A stretch of 64,000 nucleotides of DNA. Origin: Methanobrevibacter ruminantium M1 (GTDB taxonomy: Archaea > Methanobacteriota > Methanobacteria > Methanobacteriales > Methanobacteriaceae). A program made the position numbers and the translations under genes. Below are positions 49,301 to 57,900 of this stretch, in pieces; position 1 is the stretch's first letter, and each line of letters starts with the position of its first letter. The DNA lies in the NCBI RefSeq assembly GCF_000024185.1, contig NC_013790.1:124001-188000 (forward strand), in the 5' to 3' direction. The notes below the pieces were generated by a model, which made no database searches, was not told the origin of the DNA, and saw only the letters and a list, made by a program, of their open reading frames with translations.

Positions 49301-52300
49301 TTGTCTGGAGGCAAGATACCTAAAGAGTACACTTTACGCTTAAACGCAACTGGAGGTATCGTTTATCCAAACTATATGAAGACAGTTAAGGGAGAGGCTA
49401 ATTCCAAGTTTACAGTTAGGGATTTGGATAATCTTGGAGATGACTTTGCATCCTGCGGATTTGATATTATATCCGACAATGAGATTACCCATATAGTCTT
49501 TGAAATAAACAATTATAAAGGGGTAATTTTTGTATCCATGTCTGGAAATGATGATTGCAACGGCTCTATGGATGCTCCTGTAAGAACAATCAATAAGTCT
49601 ATAGAGCTTGCTCTTGATGAGGAGTTTGGTTCTCATGAGATATTTGTTCTTCCAGGGACCTATGAGGCATATGGCATAGAATTAGACAGCACATACCTTA
49701 GCATTACAGGTTCTGGCAGGGACAGCACAATTCTGGATGGAGTAGGATATACAGGAGGAATCTTCAATATATTTGAATCAGAATTGACTGTTAAAAACCT
49801 TACCGTTATAAATGGAGTCAATACAGTCTCCTCTGGTGGCGCATTTACAAATATGGGCAATTTGACTTTAGAGGGTGTCAATGTCTCAAACTGTCAAGTA
49901 AGGAATGCAAATGGTGCAGCAATCTATTCTGTCGGCAATCTTAATCTTATAAACTCAAGCTTTGTTAAGAACACAGCATTATCAGGCAATTATGCAAACG
50001 GAGGGGTTATTTATGCCGATGGATATTCCACTTCCCTTCCATATCCTCCAAGCTTGAACATAACTGACTGTGAATTCATTTCAAATGCAGCACAAGGATC
50101 AACATTCGGCGGAGGAGTAATCTATGCACAGTACCTTGACGGATATAAGTCAATCAAAAACTCCAAATTCATCAATAACACTGCAGAATTCGGAGGAGCA
50201 ATATTCCTGCAGGACTCCGAAGGGGATTTCATAATTGACAATACAAGCTTCATTGGAAATAAGGCAACAGGCCAAGCAGGTTCCACAAATCCATACTATG
50301 GTGGAGGAGCCTTGAACCTGATTGGAAGAACTGACGGCCGAGAGGGCAATTTCATTATTACAAACAGCCTTTTTATAAACAATTCTGCAAAGAACAGCCG
50401 TGGAGGAGGAGCTATCCTAGATCGGAATGTTGATTTGAATATAACTAATTCTGTATTTTTAAACAATACAGATACAAATAAGAGCGTTCAAGTATTTAAG
50501 GACACTACCGTTTATTTCCCTAGCGGAGGAAGAATAAGCTTGGAAGACAATTGGTGGGGAGCTAATGAGTTGAGCAGTTTATCTACAGTTGCTGCTAATG
50601 TGACTATTAACAGATGGGTGGTTATGAATTTATCTGTTGAGTTGATTGATGATCTTGATTCATGGGGTCTTAATTTAGGAAATAGTTTAGATGATGGCTT
50701 AAACACTGATTTAGGAAATACACTAACTGAAAATAATCTTAATAATTATCTAGTAAAAGTTCTTTTAAATGAGTACAACGATGGAACTCTAATAGACAAT
50801 CCTAATTACTATCCTCTTCTCAGATTATACACTTTAGAATCTTCTGATGGAGAAATAAATCCTTCCTTTGGCATTCTGCAAAACAATTGTGCAACTGCCT
50901 TATTAAGCTCTAGCAATAGGGAAAATGTGATTAGGGCAACTATTGATGGAGAAACTTTGGAATTCAATACAATTGACCTTTACACAAAAACAGTTCTTGA
51001 TATTGAATTTGACTCTCCAATTAAGGCAGGGGAAAATCTTACTGTCTATCTTAACCTTACAGACATAGATGATAATCCGATTAATGGAACTGTAATTTTA
51101 AACATCTCTTCTGATTTGTATGAAACAGTAGAAACAGTGAATGTAAATGAGGGCAAAGGATTTAAAGAGTTCAGCGGATTGAAAGTAGGTGTTTACACAG
51201 TTTTAGCTAATTATTACGGCCAATCAATTTATTTAGACTCAAATGATAGCAAAGTCCTTGAAATAAGTCCTATATCCAGTTATTTGGATTTAGAATCTAA
51301 GGAGATTAGTATATTCCTTGGATTTGGAAATCTAACTGGAACTTTAAGTGATGATAATGGCCCTATTTCAAATAGAAATGTTTCATTGATTATTGATGAT
51401 GATACAATATTAAATGGATTAACTGATGAATCAGGACAATTTCTAATTGATTTAAGCAGTTTGAAAGTTGGAAATTATTCTGATTTGGAATTGGTCTTTG
51501 AAGGTGATGGTGATCGCTTGTCATCATCCGACCTTGTTAATATAACTGTTAAGAAGATTGTTCTTAATTTGAATTTGATTGTCGAAGATGATTCTATTGT
51601 TGTTAATTTGAGTATAGATGATTCTGTTCTTGATTATTTAGGTGTGGATGATTCATTAGATGATATAAGTCTTGAAGGATTGACAGTATTGGCTTTCATT
51701 AATGAGACTGATAGAGTCTCTGATTTAATCAATAAATCTGCAATTACAGATGATAATGGAATTGCAACTATTGACATTAGTGATCTTAATCCTGGCAATT
51801 TCACAGCTTTAGTTAGCCTAAAAGAAAATGATAATTTTGAAATAGATTCAAATAAGGATATAAACTTCTCAATTGATAGATATAAAACCAATTTAACTGC
51901 TATTATTGATGAAAATAATAGTTATATTCTTATTAATTTAACTAGTGATATAGGTCTTGATAGTAAAACTGTAAGTGTTACTATTGGTAATGAGTCTTTT
52001 GATGTTATAACTAATAGTTCTGGCCTATATGGTCTTGATATTAGTGATTTGGCCCCTGGATATTATGATTGTTTATTTGTATTTGATGGTGATGACTATT
52101 ATGATTCTTCATCTGATTCTTTAAATTTCACAATCGAAAATCGTATGAGTGAATTAACTGCAATTATTGACGATAATTATGAATCTATTCTCATTAGCTT
52201 GACTTGTGATGGCATTGGCCTTGCTGGTAAAACTATAAGTGTTACTATTGGTAATGAGTCTTTTGAGCTTATAACTAATGATTCTGGTCTTTATAGTCTT

Positions 52301-54334
52301 GATATTGGTGATTTGGTTCCTGGATATTATGATTGCTTGTTTGTCTTTGCTGGTGATGACTATTATGATTCTTCAAGTGATTCTTTGAATTTCACCATTG
52401 ACAAGTATTCAAGTGATTTAACTGCTCTAATTAGTGAAGATTCTATCCTTATTAGTTTGTCTAGTAATAATCTAGGTCTTGATAATAAAACTATAAGTGT
52501 TACTATGGGAATTGAGTCTTTTGATGTAATAACTAATAGTTCTGGTTTCTATAGTCTTGATATTAGTGGATTGGGTCCTGGAGATTATATTGATTGTCTG
52601 TTTGTCTTTGCTGGTGATGATTATTATGATTCTTCAAGTGATTCTTTGAATTTCACAATTGACAAATACGACACTAAATTGGATGCTAAAAATACCATTG
52701 GCAGTTTTGCTTTAGTAAATCTCGATGCTAAATTGACAAGTGGTGAAAATGCTCTTAAAGACAAATCCATTAGTCTTCATATTGCAAATAAGACCTTCAC
52801 TAAAAAGACTGATGATCAAGGTAAAGTTGTATTTGACTTATCTTCATTTGATCCAGGTAATTATATTGCTCTATTGAGCTTTGCTGGTGATGAATATTAC
52901 AAAAATTCAACTGTTTCTGTTGAAGTCATTATAAACAAGTTGAATGCTGATTTAAGCAGTGAATTTAAGGATAAAAAATTATATATTTCTTTAAGTCATA
53001 AAGGCGCTCCTGTTAAATATATGAATCTTGCTATAGAGATAATCGATTCATCAAATAAGAGTACAGTATCAAATGCACTAACAGATAATGAAGGTCATTT
53101 CATTATGGATTTAAGCGATTTAAGTCCTGATAGTTATGTTTCTATCATAAGGGCAATTGGAGATAAGATTTATAATCCTGCAAGTGATGAAATAGAATTT
53201 GTCATTGGGGGAGATACTCCATCTAAATCCACTAGAACTGCTGCAGACTTACAAAAACTTATAGATGATGCAAGTAGTGGAGATATTATAGATTTAGGTG
53301 AATATGACTATCTTAATGTTTCTAATATTAATATTACAAAGGATATTGTTCTTATTGGAAACAATACAAGCATTTCAAGTTCAGGAGATGGAAATCCAAT
53401 ATTCAATATTGCTACAGGGTTAAGTAGTGTTAAAATCAGTGGAATTGACTTTAATGCATCAAATGGGGATGTGATTGTTAAGGCAATTGCTCAAAACGGA
53501 ACTGATTCATTGTCAATCATTGTTCCAGCTATTGAAATCACCAATAACACAGTGATGGGAGACAATATAGTTCCAGAATCCATCACTATATTAGAATTGG
53601 ATTCAGATAGGGGAGTTCTTGCTCCGAATAATGAGATTTATATTGCCAATAACACTTTGGAAATCGGAATGAAACCGTTTGAATTTAAGGTCAAGAGCTT
53701 TGAAAATGATTCAAGTGCTAATGTGCCTATCGGCGGTGGGTTGAATGGCAAAAAGACTTCCATCATCCATTATGAGAATATGGACACTGTAGCAGTCAAT
53801 ATGGATATTGAAGGAAGAGTTGGAAAGTACTTTGAAGTCAATCTAACCGATTCAGATGGCAATCCTTTGGCAGATAAGAAGGTTCAAATAGGATTCAATG
53901 GTGTAGTATACAATAGAACTACAAACGCCACAGGCGGGGTAAAACTGCAGATAAACCTTGGATATAAGGGAACTTACACATTTGCCATCTCATATCTTGG
54001 GGATGATGAATACAATGGAAGCTTTGTAGTTGCTAAGATAAAGGTTAGCACTCAAAAGACAAGTCTTACAAGCACATCAAAGACCTATAAGGCAAGTGCA
54101 AAGACAAAGACTCTCACTGCAACACTTAAAGACTCAAAAGGCAATTTAATAGCTGGAAAAACAGTTAAATTCACTTTAAATGGAAAAAGCTATTCAGCTA
54201 AGACAAATGCAAAGGGTCTTGCTAGCGTTAATGTAAGCATCTCAAGCAAGAAGACCTATAGCTTTACAGCCAAGTATGCAGGAGATGATATGTATGCATC
54301 TTCCAGTGCAAGTGCTAAGCTTGTAATTAAATAA
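46304..54334 (+). CDS. Adhesin-like protein, beta-helices then Ig repeats
   Basis: The 2676-residue product starts at ATG 46304 with a signal peptide (MNFKKLLMISLILLF..., cleavage near STASA). An Asn/Ser/Asp low-complexity segment of about 85 residues follows. Three beta-helix units then come, each opened by I[YF]VSxxGND and closed by NWWG (about 47590, 49085 and 50555). Next are Ig-like domains, including three similar repeats of about 85 residues (51890-52660, ...YDSSSDSLNFTI...), and a further short beta-helix-like stretch (about 53220-53690). The shared C-terminal module runs from 53752 to 54334. The unit order (helices first, Ig repeats second, module last) matches its neighbours. Predicted surface adhesin. 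Confidence 0.9.
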   Translation: MNFKKLLMISLILLFVLSVGFSTASAIDSDNLLDENNNINVNYIDSDNSDSILISDNSNDAKSNNLILNNSINKKELNDNSNSNSNLECDSSINENLDLENNYKINEKSAGLKDNTNTIYVSVDGNDENDGLTLETAVANISKAVSLAGEGYTIHISSGTYEQNKSTQLSHAFNFIGEDGTIIKRIGTANAFTYTSDTKKTISFKNIIFSSTTPNPSNPILSMAGGADLQIDNCTFTDAIAGRNGLIRYLGSSTGKITNTNFIGLTGSTSASSSYITALAQSKVKVENCTFANINEPGFLNSLVYVNNNETNLTLVNCVFNNITGNLNAVVNNRGYMQIKNCSFTDISLSGNSPRGIVWSSETISKNSITYINSSVFINNSVNTEVVVNSSVIQAKSPTIVEYSAFLDNDVVFIINNDNDTDVTANYNWWGTNEGPKNCSVNRESSASSNPSSSSEEKISLVSDGVTVDNWAIMTVDLETSGLIAGEDYPIIININKYMNERGEIDSSVEYGISGAEILLSSQIGTFNSDFIIYNEDNGNIIQNQAKVYTNNGAVTVFYKATEEGSDTLNISSGYEEIVYNLEFGQSIEYNDIYVSKDGNDNNDGLSNETSVLTIARALEIGENLNSNIRIHIGSGSYHESGFELNGTYTVQDGVLQVKRTTYSFIGYGNVVIDGDGQNKSLFTVRNNSVSYKNIRFTNVDGATYGGAINGDNLYRRTAYIDLTINNCTFDDLHVKSSGGAIYLNYVSGRISINNTKFYNLTTNSSWGGAISAEEAFDLARVKVTNSDFRDNYANNAPAMYLRVSNVTVLNSNFINNSAKYYPGAIHFYNASAIIENCVIANNSAKKDSAAIKISEGTNDVGNKIIIKSCIIENNSARDEISPAIYVEKGALDISYSSVVNDLSIATRTYYSNLYGLQQGVAIANNNWWGLSNPFGENEIGGNYSSLLGGVFNGSNITVDSWVILNAVLNDTGVLKVGNIVNISIDFNHVNTTRGEIELLSGGKIPKEYTLRLNATGGIVYPNYMKTVKGEANSKFTVRDLDNLGDDFASCGFDIISDNEITHIVFEINNYKGVIFVSMSGNDDCNGSMDAPVRTINKSIELALDEEFGSHEIFVLPGTYEAYGIELDSTYLSITGSGRDSTILDGVGYTGGIFNIFESELTVKNLTVINGVNTVSSGGAFTNMGNLTLEGVNVSNCQVRNANGAAIYSVGNLNLINSSFVKNTALSGNYANGGVIYADGYSTSLPYPPSLNITDCEFISNAAQGSTFGGGVIYAQYLDGYKSIKNSKFINNTAEFGGAIFLQDSEGDFIIDNTSFIGNKATGQAGSTNPYYGGGALNLIGRTDGREGNFIITNSLFINNSAKNSRGGGAILDRNVDLNITNSVFLNNTDTNKSVQVFKDTTVYFPSGGRISLEDNWWGANELSSLSTVAANVTINRWVVMNLSVELIDDLDSWGLNLGNSLDDGLNTDLGNTLTENNLNNYLVKVLLNEYNDGTLIDNPNYYPLLRLYTLESSDGEINPSFGILQNNCATALLSSSNRENVIRATIDGETLEFNTIDLYTKTVLDIEFDSPIKAGENLTVYLNLTDIDDNPINGTVILNISSDLYETVETVNVNEGKGFKEFSGLKVGVYTVLANYYGQSIYLDSNDSKVLEISPISSYLDLESKEISIFLGFGNLTGTLSDDNGPISNRNVSLIIDDDTILNGLTDESGQFLIDLSSLKVGNYSDLELVFEGDGDRLSSSDLVNITVKKIVLNLNLIVEDDSIVVNLSIDDSVLDYLGVDDSLDDISLEGLTVLAFINETDRVSDLINKSAITDDNGIATIDISDLNPGNFTALVSLKENDNFEIDSNKDINFSIDRYKTNLTAIIDENNSYILINLTSDIGLDSKTVSVTIGNESFDVITNSSGLYGLDISDLAPGYYDCLFVFDGDDYYDSSSDSLNFTIENRMSELTAIIDDNYESILISLTCDGIGLAGKTISVTIGNESFELITNDSGLYSLDIGDLVPGYYDCLFVFAGDDYYDSSSDSLNFTIDKYSSDLTALISEDSILISLSSNNLGLDNKTISVTMGIESFDVITNSSGFYSLDISGLGPGDYIDCLFVFAGDDYYDSSSDSLNFTIDKYDTKLDAKNTIGSFALVNLDAKLTSGENALKDKSISLHIANKTFTKKTDDQGKVVFDLSSFDPGNYIALLSFAGDEYYKNSTVSVEVIINKLNADLSSEFKDKKLYISLSHKGAPVKYMNLAIEIIDSSNKSTVSNALTDNEGHFIMDLSDLSPDSYVSIIRAIGDKIYNPASDEIEFVIGGDTPSKSTRTAADLQKLIDDASSGDIIDLGEYDYLNVSNINITKDIVLIGNNTSISSSGDGNPIFNIATGLSSVKISGIDFNASNGDVIVKAIAQNGTDSLSIIVPAIEITNNTVMGDNIVPESITILELDSDRGVLAPNNEIYIANNTLEIGMKPFEFKVKSFENDSSANVPIGGGLNGKKTSIIHYENMDTVAVNMDIEGRVGKYFEVNLTDSDGNPLADKKVQIGFNGVVYNRTTNATGGVKLQINLGYKGTYTFAISYLGDDEYNGSFVVAKIKVSTQKTSLTSTSKTYKASAKTKTLTATLKDSKGNLIAGKTVKFTLNGKSYSAKTNAKGLASVNVSISSKKTYSFTAKYAGDDMYASSSASAKLVIK
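51890..52660 (+). repeat. Three tandem Ig repeats of about 260 bp
   Basis: Copies start near 51890, 52150 and 52415. DNA stretches such as AGTGTTACTATTGGTAATGA and GATGACTATTATGATTCTTC recur, showing fairly recent duplication. Codon choice is more AT-rich here than in the beta-helix part. Confidence 0.7.
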
Positions 54335-54342
54335 ATTATTTG

Positions 54343-54362
54343 GAATAGCTTTTTAGCTATTC
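54343..54362 (+). terminator. Terminator hairpin after the 46304 ALP
   Basis: GAATAGCT/AGCTATTC with a TTTT loop, then TTTTCTCTTTTTTTT. It is the shared ALP hairpin with a compensatory T-to-C and A-to-G pair change relative to GAATAGTT/AACTATTC. Confidence 0.75.
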
Positions 54363-54410
54363 TTTTCTCTTTTTTTTAAACTTATTTTCCTTTTTTCACA
54401 TATTAGCTTT

Positions 54411-54542
54411 TTTACTTATTTTAGTCTGCATCTTCCTTTTTTATTTTCTTTTTACTTATTTTAGTCTGCACCTTCCTTTTTTATTTTCTTTTTACTTATT
54501 TTAGTCTGCACCTTCCTTTTTTATTTTCTTTTTACTTATTTT
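54411..54542. repeat. 40-bp T-rich tandem repeat, three copies
   Basis: The unit starts TTTACTTATTTTAGTCTGCA, at 54411, 54451 and 54491, with a partial copy at 54531. The copies are almost identical. It lies right behind the ALP terminator. Confidence 0.85.
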
Positions 54543-54701
54543 TGGCTGTTTTTATCCTATTTTTAATTATCTTATTTTTGTTCGTTTATTATATAACTAA
54601 TATTATTCCCTTTATTTTTTCAAAAACTTAATATAATTAACTTATTTTTTGTTTTAATCAATTGAAACGTTTTATTATAGTAATAGAATCATTTAAAAAT
54701 A

Positions 54702-54806
54702 TTTATATAAATATACTTATAAAAATAAATTTAAGTATTTGAATAATTTTTCAATCATACTTCAAAGGTTTTATTTGCTAAGACTTGTATAAAAACTGAT
54801 TGAAAA
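54702..54806 (+). promoter_or_regulatory. TATA box and structured leader of the 54972 gene
   Basis: TTTATATAA at 54702-54710. From 54747 comes a segment resembling 30574-30612 (TTTTCAATCATACTT...GGTTTTATTTGCTAAG). Its TTTTCAATCA (54748-54757) can pair with TGATTGAAAA (54797-54806). This would give a leader of about 235 nt before the ATG at 54972. The rest of the gap up to 54960 is AT-rich with nothing else recognised. Confidence 0.4.
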
Positions 54807-54971
54807 GATTAGGTTTTTTCATTAAATGTTCAATGCTTAATCCAATTTAATTAGGCTATTTCTAAGATTAATCTATCTATCTCTTAGTCTAATTTCCTTA
54901 TTGGTCTGTAAACTAATTAAATTTAATTATTTATCGAAAACTTTCTTTTATCTTTTATTTGGAGAGATATA

Positions 54972-57900
54972 ATGAAGATTAAAAATATTAAATATCTACT
55001 GATATCTTTAGTTCTTCTCATGTTTCTAATAGGTGCAGCAAGTGCAGCAGATGATGCTGTTACTCTTGAAGGGGATGCTGCAGCTGTTGATTCAATTAGT
55101 GAAGATGCTAGCGCTCCTATAACTACTACGGTTAGTGAAGATGCTAGCATAGGTACTACTTTTAGTGATAGCGCTATCGAAAGCGATTCTATTCAATCTA
55201 ATGATGATCTGGAACTAAAGAATGTAACTGACGTTAAACAAAAGGATTCCTCTGATGCTTTAAAAGACGGAGAATCCACTACTATTTTTGTATCCACTGG
55301 GGGTAATGACAATAATGACGGCTTAAGTTTGGAAACTGCTGTTGCCACTGTTGAAAAAGCAATCAATATAACAAAAACTGGTGGAACTGATTTCACCCTC
55401 TTGATTTCAAACGGTGATTATAACATTGAACAAATCACCATCCCTGTCGGCAAATATATTTCTATTATTGGTGAAAGCAAGGAGGGCACAATTCTTCATG
55501 CTTCCGGCGATTATGGATTTGACATTTCATACGGATGTAATTTTGAAAACCTGACCATATCTGACTTAAACAGCACTTCCTCTACAAGTGCTGCCATAAG
55601 GATTATTATGGATAATTATGATATTAATATAAATAACTGCATATTTAAAAACATTGGTTCTGCTTATGGGGCGGTTCATGTTTATTCCAATGGAAAAACC
55701 TCCATTTCCAATGTTCTTATAGAAGACTGCTTTGCTACCAAATCAGATGACTCTTCCATAATCCATGTTTCTGGAAAAGGTCCGGTTAGTTTGGATAATG
55801 TTGAAATAAGAGGCTCTTATATGCTGCCTCCTGCTTTTCCATGGAGTACCCCTTATTTGGGAGCCATTATCTTTTTAAGCAGCGCTGATCCTGATGTGAC
55901 TCTAATGAATTCAAGAATTCATGATAATAATGGTTCTATTTATTCCATAATCACATCTAAAGGGAAAATTAAAATTATCAACACTACAATTTCCGATAAC
56001 TGCCTTAACGCTTCATATGCAAGCATATTTTCCAGTGGAGTAAATTCCAATACTGCAACTGACATAACTGTCACTCAGTCAGTCATTGCAGACAATATTC
56101 TTGCTAATAATGCTGTAGGTCTCTTAGACGCCCGATTTGGTGTCTTTAAGGTTGACCACAATATAATCATCAACAATAAGAATGCAAATGGCAATGATCT
56201 GTCAGTAGGCGACCTTTCTGGAGCCTCTTCATTCTCCATTGACGATAACTATTGGGGTACTAATGTAAGGCCTAACGATAAAACAAGCGAATGGGTCATC
56301 TTAACTGGAGATGTAGCTGAATGCGCATTTGTAGGGGTTTGCGAAAACATTAAGATTTTCTTAAACAGCTATGTGACTGAAAGCGGCGAAATAGGTGTTA
56401 TAGATGGCATGCCTACCGTTGAGTTAGCTGTGGGATATGCTCTCAATCAAGAGAATCCATCTGCTGTGACCATTAAAGATGGAGTGGGAACTATCAGTTA
56501 CCTTGCTTCTATTGCTGGAGAGGAAACTTTAATCTTATCCACTGGAGATGTCTTTGAATTTAATGTAAGCTCTGAGATTGGTTCTTTAATTTTTGTCGAT
56601 GGCTCTGTTGAAACATCTGGTGACGGTACACAGGAAAATCCGGTAAAGACCATCGCTGAAGCTTTAAATATAGCTGCAGACGGTAAAATCATTCTCATTA
56701 AAAATGGCACTTATAAGGAAAGCAATTTGCTTGTGGATAAGGACATTACCATAAAGCCATATGATGGCGCCGATGTAATCATAGATGGAGACAATCAAGA
56801 CAGGATATTTACAGTCACTTCCACTGCTACCATAAGTGATTTAAGCTTAACCGGAGGAAATGCCACTGGTGATGGAGGTGCAATCTATCTGAATGGAGGC
56901 AATTTAACTTTATCCTTCTTAAATATCTCTAACTGTATTGCAAGTGACAATGGTGGTGCTATCGCAACTGCTGCCGGATCTGATTTATATCTTTCCAATT
57001 CAATCTTCACTGACAATTTCGCAAGCAAAGGCCAATCCATTTTCATTGGAGGGGAAGCTGAAATTTTGATGAATGATTTTGTAGCTCATATGGATGTATT
57101 AAGTCCTGATGCATCTTTCAATGCCATTAGTATAAACACAGACTCTCCTGTAAGCATCGTTTCAAATAACTTTAATGACAATGGCGCAATTAAGGGACAA
57201 GCAGTTTACATTAAGGATGCTCCTGTAAGTTTGTCTGGAAACATTATGGATGATGAAATCATTTATCTTGAAAGCGGAAGCGTAAATTCCAATCTCATTT
57301 TTATGGATGGAAAAACCCTTACCGTTGAACCGGGAGCTGATGTTAACTTAACTGCCACTCTAACTGACGATAAGGGAAATCTCATCAGAGGAGGAGAGCT
57401 CACTTTCACTGCAAATGGTGTGGCTGTTGGAGACCCTATTGATATAAGCGGCGACAATGAATTAAGAATTCCTTATACTCTTCCTTCTGACTCAGAGGGA
57501 GATATTATTATTTCCGGTTCATACAGCTTTGACAATGGCGGAACAATCGTAAACGGTACAATTGAGCCTGATATTCCATATTGGTTTATTGAAGGCGGAA
57601 GAGGATATAAAACCTTAAATGAGACCGTTGAGAATGCAGTTGCTGGAGATGTCATCTATGGCAGTCCAGGCACTTATATTGCAAATGGCATTTTCATTAC
57701 AAAAGACCTTACCATTAAGGCCAATGAAACTGGAGATATCATATTGGATGGTAACGGATCTAGAGTATTTACCATAAAAAATCAAGCCACTCTAAGCTTA
57801 GTTAACTTAGACTTAAGCAATGGAGGATCTGAAGGCGGAGGATTTGTTTATATATATGCGGAAGGTGGAAATCTTAACGTCATCAATTCCACTTTAAGGG

